A stretch of 64,000 bases of DNA from Vesta saturnalis (Eukaryota; Arthropoda; Insecta; Coleoptera; Lampyridae), in contig JARFJB010000003.1 of NCBI GenBank assembly GCA_036346205.1, positions 2,860,001 through 2,924,000 on the forward strand, read 5' to 3'. The translations under genes and the position numbers were made by a program. How positions within the stretch are numbered: position 1 is the stretch's first letter; each line of letters begins with the position of its first letter. Below, piece by piece: positions 1 to 11,652 of the stretch. A model generated the notes under the pieces. That model was not told the origin of the DNA. It made no database searches and saw only the letters and a list, made by a program, of their open reading frames with translations.

Positions 1-1112
1 TCCATATATAAACTCCTGTTCTACAAATTAATTACAGTAATGTTTGCTTAATACAAGTTTCCTGTTTCTAAATAATTTATTCCATTACGAAGTCCAGGAG
101 AAAACCCAGTTTAGTTTAACCGCTGACCCAAAAGTTAATACGACAGGTGTCTGTTTAAAGCCAGACCCGAAGTAACTCCTGTATATTTACGTAAAGTAAT
201 TTCTTGTATCCTATCCGTTAGAGTTTAATTTAATTAGACTAAAGCATCCTGTCCGTCTTAAATAAGACCCATAATTTAACATTTATAGAGTGCTCCGTTA
301 ATCTGATATGATTAACTATTGATTAAGGAAATGCTCCGATTTTATTTACACTCTGAGTGCAAACCCATTCTCTTAGTAAAAACCATATAATTTAACAATC
401 ACAGAAGTCGTTATGTAATAATCCAACGTGTGTATAAATATTTTATTATAGTTGAAACTAAATTTGTTCCACAAAAATAAAGGATTAATTAAAATGCAGG
501 GAAACCTCTAAAAACAACGAAAATGTTAATATATTTAATTATCATTTTGTAATTACGTATTGTCGGTATTGAATGTAATTTTAGTTAGTTTAATTAATAG
601 TTCTAAGTTTAGACAATTCCGTACTAGTAATAGTAATTAGTTTTAGTCCTGTACGTAGTACACTAAGTTTAAAGATATCGATTTTGTTTTCCTGTCCTAC
701 TCAATTACAATGGAAAAGAATATTCACCCGTTTACCTGCTGATAACAGTGAAAGCAATATTCTTTTAAAATAGCGAATAAAATAAACATTTGCGCATGTT
801 ACACATAATATTCAATTAGTTATCTAACTACCGCCGAATTTACAAGGAACGTATTCATAAAGTTTAAATAAACTTTTTTAGTCTTGTAACTGAATTCAAT
901 TAACCCAGAGTTTGATTAGAACGCCATCTGAGTAATATTTTTCCAGTAACTAGCAACCCAGCAAAGAAAATGTATATTCTTCAAACAATGATGGAGCCGT
1001 TTTGTGTCATTATTAAAAATGCCGACCTGTACCCTGTCAATAGGAAGTTTTACAAAATAATGATTGAACTAGATAAATCTAGTAACTAAATGTATAATAA
1101 TATAAATACTTA
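1..1112. other. no gene recognised
   Basis: AT-rich sequence with stops in all frames and no protein similarity, RNA gene or clear repeat that I can recognise. Confidence 0.5.
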
Positions 1113-1344
1113 ACAGGTCTTAAATTAAATGTTGGAAAAGGTCTCCTATTTGTTCCATACATTCCTCTACGTACTTATAAACGCGTCTTGTGGCCTTCAA
1201 AATAGTTCTAGCATCAATACTGTTAATAATATGAATAATCTTCGTTGGAGTTCTTCGATATTTGTATAACGTCTTTTATACAATTCATTTTTTAAATATC
1301 CCCACAAAGAGGAGACCTTTTCCAGCATTTAATTTAAGACCTGT
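1113..1344 (-). mobile_element. palindromic MITE made from the 3' end of a mariner transposase
   Basis: Two inverted arms of about 35 bp match at 34 of 35 positions: 1113-1147 (starting ACAGGTCTTAAATTAAATG) and 1310-1344. The interior read on the minus strand encodes the tail of a Tc1/mariner (IS630) transposase: LWGYLKNELYKRRYTNIEEL, then after a one-base frameshift RTILKATRRVYKYVEECMEQ and GDLFQHLI followed by a stop. The coding end lies inside the arm, so the other arm looks like an inverted copy of the coding end rather than a classical TIR pair. Non-autonomous and decayed. Confidence 0.7.
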
Positions 1345-1704
1345 CAATTATTTATTATTTAGAGCGTGTTCAAATTCATGAAATAAAGGATTACTTTCGA
1401 ATCATAGCCTATTTGATGAAAATAAAAAATCGGCAAAATCTCCCTTATTTTTTACTGTAGGATAGAAATGCATAAGACAACTTTTGCTCAGAATTTAATT
1501 CTCTATCGACTGAAAATATTGTATACTGGGTGTTCCATTATAAAAAAGTATGTTTCCGTCGATTTTTTGAGAATGCAACTTTCAATTGTTTTTCTTCTTC
1601 CACCATCGTAATCAGCGTAAAAAAACACACTGCTTTATTAATTTAACCGACTTCGGAGCTCCATTAACAAGAAACTTAGCAATAGTGCAGACTTCACTTT
1701 GAAA

Positions 1705-1708
<4 letters not shown>
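1345..1708. other. no gene; possible single mariner-type end
   Basis: No coding potential seen. TACTGGGTGTTCCATTATA from about 1525 resembles insect mariner TIR tips, but I could not find its partner, so it is probably a solitary truncated end running toward the following (TA)n tract. Confidence 0.3.

Positions 1709-1762
<54 letters not shown>
1709..1762. repeat. (TA)n microsatellite
   Basis: Pure TA dinucleotide run of about 54 bp; the fold-back element begins immediately after it. Confidence 0.95.
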
Positions 1763-1764
<2 letters not shown>

Positions 1765-2806
1765 TTACTTTCAGATATTATTCATCATATGATCACTTTT
1801 TCATAATGCCCACTTTGTTCATTATGCCAATTTTATTGAGAATACCACTTTGTTTACAACGTCGACCAATAAACCTTGTTTACAATGTAAATTTTGTTCA
1901 TAACGCCCACTAACGATATTTGTTCAGAACGGCTAGTTTGTTCATAAAACCCACTAACCATCTTCGCTTATTTAGCCCCTATATTTAAATCATCCGACCT
2001 GTTCTTGGCTGTAAAACTGCCTGTATAACGTTCACTATTACTCAATAGTAACACTACCACACTAGGCGAAAAGGTAGAATAATTATAAAAACATGATAAC
2101 TGAAGTAAAATGACTGTTTTTTAAAGAGAACAGACGACTAACTTAACTCATTTAAAATCAGTATTTTGCAGAAGTTGATATTTGGCGTGAAAATTACTAT
2201 TTGTGGTGAAACTGACTGTATGCGTCATGTTTGTATGTCACTCATTGTCGGATTTACTAGCTTTTTGATCATTTTAAGTTCGGTCAAAGAATAATCGTTT
2301 CTCTCTACTTCGTCTCGCAGATTTTTAGTTTTGATTTTTAAAAGAACTGGTTTATATTTAATTACTTGCAAATTGTTCAACTTGAACAGCTTAAGACTAA
2401 GAGTTAATTAAAAAATTAGTTTGTTTCAAGCTTAAATTGGAATTTCAAAGTAGTTAAACGTAGATACATTAGATATCAGGGCATCGTGGTTAAGGTGTTG
2501 AATATAAACAAAGCTGGGTACTGGATCTAATGAACAAGTTAACCATTCATCACAAAGATCGTTGTGGGCATTATAAACAAAGTAGATGATGTGAATACAG
2601 CAGAAGTTATGAGCAGAATTTATTTTTTAATGACATTTTGATAAAGTGAGCATTCTGTATAGAGGGTGCGAAATGATCACAGTCGCGCTCATCAAAAACA
2701 CGAACAGAAGGTGGGCATAATAAACAAGGTTTAAAAGTGAGTAAAGTGAGTGTTATGAACAAAATAGTACTTATGAACAATGTTTGAAAGTGACCGAGTG
2801 AACATG
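1763..2806. mobile_element. fold-back-like element with repeat-rich inverted ends
   Basis: The left part (from about 1764) and the reverse complement of the right part (ending about 2806) both start GGTYACTTTC and both consist of imperfect repeats of a unit resembling CACTTTGTTCATAATGCCC (left: 1792-1960; right, inverted: about 2550-2800). Arm similarity is only about 75% by eye. The core (about 2000-2500) has no ORF. This is the organisation of fold-back DNA transposons with subrepeats in long inverted ends; I cannot assign a superfamily. Confidence 0.45.
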
Positions 2807-2829
2807 TCGAGGACTTTCAGCCTAAAAAT

Positions 2830-3226
2830 GGCACCGGACAGCGGCACCGGTGTCAGGATTTAAACCACGCACACCGTTGGTGCAGGCCGGTAGCACACTA
2901 TGTAAAGTGCGCAGGCCATCAGCCACCAAATTTTGCACGAAACACCTCACCGACCTGGCTAATTGCAAAAACTGTAGTGGGGACTACTCCGCGAGATACA
3001 GGGGATGCCCGAAGTTTCTTCGACCTCCACCACGGAAGAAGATTGAAGACCCACAGGGGCCGAAAAGGACACAGCCACCAGCGGTGCCTTCTTCAACCCC
3101 GACCCGAGCATCTGTAGGCGACGTTAATAAAGCGGAAGTAAAGAAAGCAGCTACCGCCGCTTTTGATACCCCGTGTACTCAAGCTGCCTTAGCGTTTAAC
3201 TCTATTAGGCTTTTTCGGAAGTCTTG
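2830..3226 (+). pseudogene. LINE ORF1 (gag-like) zinc-knuckle fragment, Jockey-type
   Basis: Two frames together give the CCHC-knuckle region typical of Jockey-group non-LTR retrotransposon ORF1 proteins. From about 2845 the frame reads HRCQDLNHAHRWC and YVKCAGHQ; after a frameshift near 2915 another frame continues with CTKHLTDLANCKNCSGDY and SARYRGCPKF, matching the NCGGDHxAxYRGCP signature of that family. A proline/lysine-rich stretch follows and then a stop. The upstream part of ORF1 and the whole ORF2 are missing, so this is a dead fragment. ORF1 binds the element RNA; no host role is implied. Confidence 0.7.
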
Positions 3227-3769
3227 ATGTGGAGAAGGCCGAACCTGTCATCCGCAAGGTAGCAGAAGCGTTAGATCAATCTAGAACTGGGACTAATCTT
3301 TAGGGAGTGACCCTCAAGCACGGTCCACTAGTGTTGACCCTTTTTGGGGAACCTTACCAAAGTGCGTCGCGAAGACTAATGCCTCAGGATAAGTATTCAG
3401 GTGTCGGTATTTTTAATTATGTGCTCTACCCTTTCTCCTACAGCGCTTCTTGCTTAGGACTACGAACATGACAACTGTACTGTAGTGACCTGCTTATTGT
3501 AATACACTTTTAATACACTTAACTAATACCCTTTTCTTTCTTTTTCTGATTACTTGGGCACCATCATCATCTACTATCGACTTCAGAACACCACACATCC
3601 AACGCCAACAACAAACAGCATCACCCACAATTACCTGCCACAACACAGTAAATTCAACGTGACCATACATGGCATTCCACCAACTTCATACGACGCTGAA
3701 GCGGATTGGAACATCCTGAGCAGCGTACCTCAAAACACTTAATACTTTACAATGTATTATACTTATTTC

Positions 3770-3772
<3 letters not shown>
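3227..3772. other. unassigned, possibly more of the LINE fragment
   Basis: A 62-codon open frame (3554-3742, + strand) containing FNVTIHGIPPTSYDAEADWN looks protein-like, and its higher GC resembles the preceding ORF1 fragment, but I do not recognise it. No other feature seen. Confidence 0.25.

Positions 3773-3835
<63 letters not shown>
3773..3835. repeat. (TA)n microsatellite
   Basis: Uninterrupted TA run just upstream of the Penelope-like element. Confidence 0.95.
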
Positions 3836-3837
<2 letters not shown>

Positions 3838-3887
3838 TTCTCGTAACTCCGTTAAGCTAACTTCCTCTTCTCTCCTCCTTATATACA

Positions 3888-4056
3888 CATGGAGAAGAAA
3901 AATTAAACATATTCATGGAACAAATTAACAACATGTATGCTTATATAAAGTTCACTATGGAGGTAGAAAAGACAAGCAACTTCCATTGTTCGATGTACTA
4001 GTGAATAAAAATACAATAGAAGTAAGGTATACTATGTATAGCCAAACAACCCATTA
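3888..4056 (+). pseudogene. PLE reverse transcriptase, thumb-proximal fragment
   Basis: The + strand reads GEEKLNIFMEQINNMYAYIK then FTMEVEK and, after a frameshift near 3980, DKQLPLFDVLVNKNTIEVRY and TMYSQTTH. This matches the PLE block usually reading HPSIKFTMExE...LPFLDVLV...VYRKPTHTDRYLH. The coding match stops exactly at the codons for the THT residues, where the simple repeat starts. Inactive. Confidence 0.65.
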
Positions 4057-4217
4057 AGCACGCACGCACGCACGCACGCACACGCACGCGCGCACACACG
4101 CACGCGCGCACGTTCACACGCAAACACGCACACACGCACACACGCACACACGCACACACGCACACACGCACACACGCACACACGCACACACGCACACACG
4201 CACACAGCACACACACA

Positions 4218-4288
<71 letters not shown>

Positions 4289-4303
4289 CACACACAAACA
4301 CAC

Positions 4304-4334
<31 letters not shown>

Positions 4335-5021
4335 CACAGACAGCGCACAGGACACAGACACAGACACAGACACAGACACAGACACAGACACAGGACAGAC
4401 ACAGACACAGACACAGACACAGACACAGACACAGACACAGACACAGACAGACACGGACACGGACACGGACACGGACACGGACACGGAACACGGACACCGA
4501 CACGGACACGGACACGGACACAGGACACGGACACGGACACGGACACGGACACAGGACAAGGACACGACAGACAACGACACAGACACGACACGGACACGGA
4601 CACGGACACGGACACGGACACGGACACGGACAGGACACGGACACGGACACGGACACGGACACGGACACGGACACGGAACGACAGACACAGACACAGACAC
4701 AGACACAGACACAGACACGAACGACACGACACAGACACGACACAGACACGACACAGACAGACAGGGACACGGACACGGACACGGACACGGACACGGACGA
4801 CAGACACGACACGCACGGACACGGACACGGACACGGACACGGACACGGACACGGACACGGACACGGACACACGGACACGGACACGGACACGGACACGGAC
4901 ACGACACGGACACAACAACACAGACACAGACACAGACACACACAGACACAGACACAGAACAGACACAGACCAGACCAACACACAGACACAGCACAGACAG
5001 CAAGAACAGACAAACACAGCA

Positions 5022-5086
<65 letters not shown>
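4057..5086. repeat. compound microsatellite / minisatellite, about 1 kb
   Basis: From left to right on the + strand: (GCAC)n variants 4058-4140, (ACGCACAC)n 4120-4205, (AC)n about 4210-4335, (ACAGAC)n 4340-4450, alternating blocks of (ACGGAC)n and (ACAGAC)n about 4451-4980, then (AC)n 5025-5085. The long minus-strand open frames across this tract (Cys/Val and Arg/Val repeats) come from a repeat unit without stops, not from a gene. Confidence 0.95.
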
Positions 5087-5087
<1 letters not shown>

Positions 5088-5769
5088 TATATACCTACAC
5101 CAACTCATAACACCATCTAACACATTTCATCAGTCATAAAAGCGTTGGTGACAAAATCAAGAATATTAGCAAACGCATACCACGTTGAAGAAGAAATGGA
5201 CAAATTAAAGAACAAATGGTTGCCAAAATGAATTACAGCAGCATCCAAAGACTGAGGAAAACGAGGAAAAACCAATTGTCAGAGCACACTTCTATATGTC
5301 AAGGGAACCACGGACAGGGTTAGTAAAATCTACAGAAAAATAAAATACAAACAATATTCAACATATCAAGGAAGAATATCAAAAATACTTATGCTACAAC
5401 GATAAATCCTAAAACGTGAAGAGTAGCGCTTGAAAGGCATAAGAGTTAATGCAGATAGCTTGTGCAGACTGAAACAAAACGTACATCGGTCAGACCAACC
5501 GCAGAGTGAACGCCAGAAGAGAAGAACATCAGAATGCCGTAGCAAAAAACCAAGCTACATTTTTATTATCTCAACACGTACAGGAGACATCACATAACAT
5601 CGACTTGGAAAATGCTAAAATAATCCTCAACATAGAGCACAAAACGCAACGAATAATAAGGACAAAAATAGTGAAAGGTATATCAAATAAACAAACAGAA
5701 AAAGTGACAGTGAACGTGAAAGTAAGTGAAGGGCATAAAGTGAAAGCAGGTAGACCAATGACACGATAG
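5087..5769 (+). pseudogene. PLE C-terminal region with GIY-YIG endonuclease remnant
   Basis: Immediately after the microsatellite the + strand reads THTNIYLHQL, the rest of the PLE THTDRYLH block. It is followed in shifting frames by KALVTKSRILANAYHVEEEM and LLYVKGTTDRVSKI (the conserved YVKGTTDRI block), and from about 5490 by YIGQTNRRVNARREEHQNAV, with QHVQETSHNIDLENAKI after it; this is the YIG half and following helix of a GIY-YIG nuclease. The GIY half is degraded (GIRVNADSLC). The uninterrupted last frame ends at 5769. Confidence 0.75.
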
Positions 5770-5976
5770 GAAGCATCCAAGCAGAAATAAAAGCTAGTAT
5801 ATAAGAAGAGGGAGAAAGTAGACGAAGTTAATTTAACACGAGTTACTAGAAGTATATCAAAGAAGATTTGACAAATGCTAGTGGAATGTGGCCGAAACGT
5901 CGTCGACAGCCTAATGTTTTTTTAAGAAACAAAGGAATGTAGAAACCACAACGCGTATCACCCCGGAGTGTTGGAC

Positions 5977-5979
<3 letters not shown>
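5770..5979 (+). other. PLE 3' end with decayed hammerhead-like motif
   Basis: Non-coding tail of the element. GGCCGAAACGTCGTCGACAG (5889-5908) keeps the GAAAC half of the motif found in the two other Penelope ends nearby, but the CTGANGA half is degraded (AAGAAGA). Downstream it has the same order as the 7560-7744 copy (an AGAAAC block, then CAACGCG) and then meets (TA)n. Confidence 0.45.

Positions 5980-6031
<52 letters not shown>
5980..6031. repeat. (TA)n microsatellite
   Basis: Pure TA run joining the 3' end of one Penelope element to the inverted 3' end of another. Confidence 0.95.
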
Positions 6032-6033
<2 letters not shown>

Positions 6034-6180
6034 AATTTTAAATTTACGCGTCCCCTATGTGTTGAATTGCTATTTCGGGTGCTGGCCCGTGTTGGTGTCT
6101 CTAAGAGACCGTTCACTCGATGTTTCGGCAAGATCCCATTTCCATCTTCTGGATACGTTTGGTTGAGGTTCCGTGCTATA
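6032..6180 (-). mobile_element. solo Penelope 3' end, minus orientation
   Basis: The reverse complement is homologous to 7600-7744: AACGTATCCAGAAGATGG, then TCTTGCCGAAACATCGAGTG, a TCTCTTAGA block, and ACGGGCCAGCACCCGAAAT. It contains a hammerhead-like core with a broken first box (CAGAAGA instead of CTGANGA). The short + strand open frame over this stretch is an accident. Confidence 0.55.
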
Positions 6181-7559
6181 GACTCGGAACACTATATAAC
6201 ACGGAACCTTGCAATGGTTCGCACGTCAGCCCTGCTGTTGATTACTTTTTAATATAATTTTGATAGCTTTAATTTGTAAAGATATCTTTCATTAACTAAA
6301 ATTTATTTTAATTGCTCTGTTGAAGTAAATGAACTTTAATAATTGCTTAGCAAATTCCTTTTTTATCGGGATGCTCCAGCCGGCTCAATTAGTATAAGAA
6401 ATGAATATTGTTATCATTTACCAAAAATGTATTCCATTGAATTTATTTTATATATCTGTAATTGGTAACTATAAAATGAATTTGCTTCCTTCAGTATTAA
6501 TGCTTTTGATATTTGTATAAGTTTTTTAATATTCGTAATAGTCGGGAATAAAAATAAATTAAACGTTATACTTATTTAATTAAACTAAATTCGAACGAAA
6601 ATGTATCGATTATATTATATTTCGTAATCTTAATACTAGCATGCAGAAATATATTTTTTAACAGCAGTGAAAGGAATATTTTCTGTTCAGTGTTGTTTTT
6701 CAAACACATTTAAAGAGAAATAAAACACCAAGATATCGTTTTTATTACACACTTAAAATTATTACTTGTGACTTTCGCAGGCCTCAAATGGGTTGATATC
6801 GTTGCTCTTACGTCAGCCCTGAAGCAACGTTCCTTTGTTCCCCTGATATCTTCTTTAGACCTTTGTTGCGGATTAAGACAATTCCAATTTCCGCCTATTA
6901 TGTCGATTGATATTCTCTGGATCTATTAATCGATTTTACTTCTCACTGTAAGTCCAGTTGTCACTGCAAATGACTAGCAACTACAAGCTGCTATTAATGC
7001 TTCTACCTTGAGCATCAATACTTTCTAGTTATTGTTCTTCATATATTGATTTATTACACTGGTGCGATTGTTTTCTTTTCCATTTATCGTTCAATTTTTA
7101 AACACAATGAAAGATGACGACTTCAGATACGTACAAACACGTTTATTTAACTTATTACATCAACTTTATTTTTATCGCCAATTTGACGATATTCACTCTT
7201 ATCACAGTGTTATTTATATTTCCTTATCACAATACTAACTAGTTTAGGCTTTATTTTCCCAATTTAGAGGGCCGCGAGACTATCGCTCTTTCACTTATGC
7301 CGCAGCGACCACAAAAACTAACTACAACTTAAAGGTGACTGCTTAAAAAATGTACGTCAAGGTAACAGTTCGTTTTCCCCTTCTTCTACAATTCATTTAT
7401 ACATTTGCAATTGCCGCGTTTACGTTAAATATTTTCTAATTAATTGCATACCTAACTTAGTGAAGTAAATTCAATCTTTTCGTCTTATTTATATATTACT
7501 AACAAAAATTTCGCAATCTATAAATAACATATAACTTAGCGCGAAATTTGAATTTCTCA
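6181..7559. other. no gene recognised between two inverted Penelope ends
   Basis: AT-rich, with no long open frame, TIR or RNA gene that I can recognise. A small inverted duplication of GTTCCGTG/CACGGAAC occurs at about 6169-6205. Confidence 0.4.
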
Positions 7560-7740
7560 TGCATCCGTTACAACCTCAACCAAAAGGAGTCAGTTCAATT
7601 CTTGTAACACGAAGCAGCAGCCGAAAGTTAAACGTATCCTGAAGATGGCAAGTGGAATCTTGCCGAAACGTCGAGTAAACAGTCTCTTAGAAACTATTAC
7701 AACACCAACGCGGGCCAGCACCCGGAATACCAATTCTTCA

Positions 7741-7744
<4 letters not shown>
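7560..7744 (+). mobile_element. solo Penelope 3' end with intact hammerhead-like core
   Basis: Homologous in inverted orientation to 6032-6180 and similar in layout to the 3' end at 5770-5979. It ends directly at a (TA)n tract. No coding sequence is attached, so it is a heavily 5'-truncated copy or a solo terminal repeat. Confidence 0.5.
7639..7672 (+). ncRNA. hammerhead-ribozyme-like core in Penelope end
   Basis: CTGAAGA (7639-7645) fits the hammerhead box CUGANGA. It is followed by a perfect 6-bp stem II, GGCAAG (7647-7652) with CTTGCC (7659-7664), then GAAAC (7665-7669) and GTC after it. Hammerhead motifs are known from Penelope-like element termini. I could not demonstrate a strong stem I here, so catalytic activity is unproven. 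Confidence 0.45.

Positions 7745-7787
<43 letters not shown>
7745..7787. repeat. (TA)n microsatellite
   Basis: TA run between the Penelope 3' end and the left tip of a mariner-type MITE. Confidence 0.95.
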
Positions 7788-7790
<3 letters not shown>

Positions 7791-8647
7791 GTGTCCGGTG
7801 AGGAACTGTACAAACTGAAATGGTATTTTCCTTGTCAATAGTTCCAGATACAAGCGTTTAAAGTTTAATGACATTTTTTCTAAATCAACGAAAAACCGAA
7901 ACAATCTGATTCTTTGTTTCATAATGACAAAGTATTTTAGTAATGTATTTAAATTTAAAATGCCTTTTCAATTTTCTAACGAAATACCTGAATCATTTAC
8001 ATTTATGGATTTTGTGATGGAAATGCAAGCTGCCGTTAGAATATGAATCGAAGATTTCCCAACAGGATTCCAAATCACCAAACCTTTTCTTCTGTGTTTC
8101 AACACGTTCGAACTCATGGATCATTTCCATCAGTTTCAATAAGATCTGATCGTCCTGTGGAGTTAAATGTGAATGAGCAAGAAAACATTCTACAGATGGT
8201 TGATCGAGTCCAGGGTTGAGTGTTAAAAGAATTTCTTCTCGAACGGAGTCCGTATGTCAGTATTTGGAATCCTCCTGTTGGGAAATCTTCGTTCATATTC
8301 CTAACGACAGCTCTCGCATTTCCATCACAAAATCCATAAATGTAAATAATGTCAGCATACTCTTCGTTAGAAAATTGAAAAGGCATTTTAAATTTAAATT
8401 ACACTTAATTTACTACAATCCACTTTGTCATTATTAGAACACAAACGAATAAATGACAGATTGTTTCGGTTTTGTTTTTCCAGTTGACTAATAATAATTA
8501 CCTTTGAAAAATATGTGATCATTTATAAACTTTAAACGCTTGTATCTGGGTAACTATTGCGAATGAGACCTATGTTTATGGGACTTTTTACTTAAATTGA
8601 CCCAAGGAACATACCATTTCAGTTTGTACAGTTCCTCACTGGACACC

Positions 8648-8650
<3 letters not shown>
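7788..8650. mobile_element. fold-back MITE carrying only the mariner DNA-binding region
   Basis: Tips CAGGTGTCCGGTGAGGAACTG (7788 on) and, inverted, CAGGGTGTCCAGTGAGGAAC (ending 8650) are TA-flanked mariner TIRs. On the + strand from 7961 a broken frame reads MPFQFSNE, then later GSFPSVSIRSDRPVELNVNE and EQENILQMVDR. On the minus strand 8386-8270 reads MPFQFSNEEYADIIYIYGFC with DGNARAVVRNMNEDFPTG. Both are the N-terminal DUF4817-like helix-turn-helix region of insect IS630/mariner transposases, so the element is an inverted duplication of the 5' end that lacks the catalytic domain. Confidence 0.65.

Positions 8651-8714
<64 letters not shown>
8651..8714. repeat. (TA)n microsatellite
   Basis: TA run directly at the right tip of the preceding MITE and at the left tip of the next inverted arm. 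Confidence 0.95.
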
Positions 8715-8717
<3 letters not shown>

Positions 8718-8754
8718 TGTGGCCCACTTAAAACACACTAAGACCCTAACCAGA

Positions 8755-8756
<2 letters not shown>
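8715..8756. repeat. outer inverted arm, left
   Basis: CAGTGTGGCCCACTTAAAAC followed by ACACTAAGACCCTAACCAGATC. The second half is repeated inverted at 10597-10617. The first half repeats the tip of the mariner TIR that starts at 8806. Confidence 0.6.

Positions 8757-8805
<49 letters not shown>
8757..8805. repeat. (TA)n microsatellite
   Basis: TA run immediately before the mariner TIR at 8806. Confidence 0.95.
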
Positions 8806-10596
<1,791 letters not shown>

Positions 10597-10625
10597 ATCT
10601 GGTCAGGATCTTAGTGTATACAAAA
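10597..10625. repeat. outer inverted arm, right
   Basis: ATCTGGTCAGGATCTTAGTGT is the inverted counterpart (19 of 21 by eye) of ACACTAAGACCCTAACCAGAT on the other side (8736-8756). The mariner with its TA tracts therefore sits in the middle of an older palindrome. Confidence 0.55.
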
Positions 10626-11591
10626 CGCGCATTACATCTACTCTCAACTTAACTGCTAAATACTCGAACGAGGAACCCGCCATGCTCAAGTAGTGGATTC
10701 CCATTGCTCAGATTCACTTTCGCAATAGTTTTTTGATGTGAAAACGAGCAATTGGGTATCGAGTGAGCAATGGGAATCTCGCGATAAAAAATAAATACCG
10801 CTAAAAATAAACACTTTATCTGTTTCTTTAATTTTAATAACCATTGTTGAATTGAACTGGCGCCCTTTTCGACTTTCTCAGTATTCTGCAAGTGTATATT
10901 CTTACCGGCGCAACATTCACTGATAATGTTATATTAATCTCGCGAAAAGGGCTGTCGACCTTTGGGTATTTATGTTGTAAATCCATTAAATGATGTATAG
11001 GAATGCTTTTTTAGGTTTTAAGAACGAATTCCAAAACTTATATTAGGAGTGGCATGTTTAGCACGTGTCTAGAACATTGGCCCCGAGCGTTTAAAAACAA
11101 GGTGCAATAATGTGTAGGCGCGAAGCTCAATATTACTTTCTACTCAGTCCGACCCTGTTACTAAATATTTCGAGTCCATTAATGAAATGCATAACTATTA
11201 TCATTGCTTAATGTATAAACAGTGCTAATATGTATATTCGATTTTCTTGTGAAAATAAAAAAAAATCCCAACATAAACAAACAATTATTTCTTATCTCTG
11301 AAAGGAAATGTGAGAAAGTAAGAAAATCGAAAGAATTTTAGAAATTTTAAATTTGTAAACAATGCCACAACTTAAAAAAAGTTACTGAGAATGTAGTGGT
11401 AATTCGTACGACCCTAAATTAAAGTATAATGTTTTGTAGTGGTAATATAACCTAAAAAGTATGAAAAATGTTTGACGTTTTATTTGTAATTATAAATATT
11501 TCTTAATTATGGTGTGGACTAATCACATAAAAATTAAATAACTTTTTTTACTATTAACTTTACTCATAATGGCCAATAGAAAAATGTAATA
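10626..11591. promoter_or_regulatory. Rictor 5' flank / presumed promoter and 5' UTR
   Basis: No coding sequence recognised. It directly precedes the Rictor start codon and so should hold the promoter and 5' UTR, but I see no diagnostic core element. A 15-bp perfect inverted repeat, GATTCCCATTGCTCA (10696-10710) and TGAGCAATGGGAATC (10764-10778), is present; its role is unknown. Confidence 0.35.
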
Positions 11592-11652
11592 ATGGCAGTT
11601 GCAAGTTGGATGTTGAAAAACCGAAGTATAGGGTCTACTAGATACATTCGAA
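11592..11652 (+). CDS. Rictor: Rictor coding exon 1
   Basis: Reads MAVASWMLKNRSIGSTRYIR plus one base; donor GTATGC. Basic N-terminus as in other RICTOR proteins. Confidence 0.7.

Larger units (their letters stand above)
3888..5979 (+). mobile_element. Penelope-like retroelement (PLE), 5' truncated, split by a microsatellite
   Basis: Three blocks in the right order on the + strand make up a Penelope-like element: the end of the reverse transcriptase (3888-4056), the region after RT plus GIY-YIG endonuclease (5087-5769), and a 3' non-coding end (5770-5979) that abuts a (TA)n tract. Between the first two blocks sits about 1 kb of simple repeat. PLEs copy themselves by target-primed reverse transcription using RT and a GIY-YIG nuclease. 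This copy has several stops and frameshifts and is not functional. Confidence 0.75.

Noticed and set aside
4057..5086. CRISPR array
   Set aside because: Short-unit microsatellite without spacers, in a eukaryotic genome.
3998..5123. Long minus-strand open frames rich in Cys/Val and Arg/Val
   Set aside because: They are translations of a CA-rich tandem repeat with no stop in the unit and exist in all three minus frames; no start context or non-repeat sequence supports a gene.
7590..7922. Minus-strand 110-codon frame with an Ile-Tyr run
   Set aside because: It crosses a Penelope end, a (TA)n tract and a MITE arm in antisense; no protein similarity.
10696..10778. 15-bp inverted repeat as an operator or terminator
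   Set aside because: Arms are 53 bases apart in a eukaryotic 5' flank; no basis for a function.
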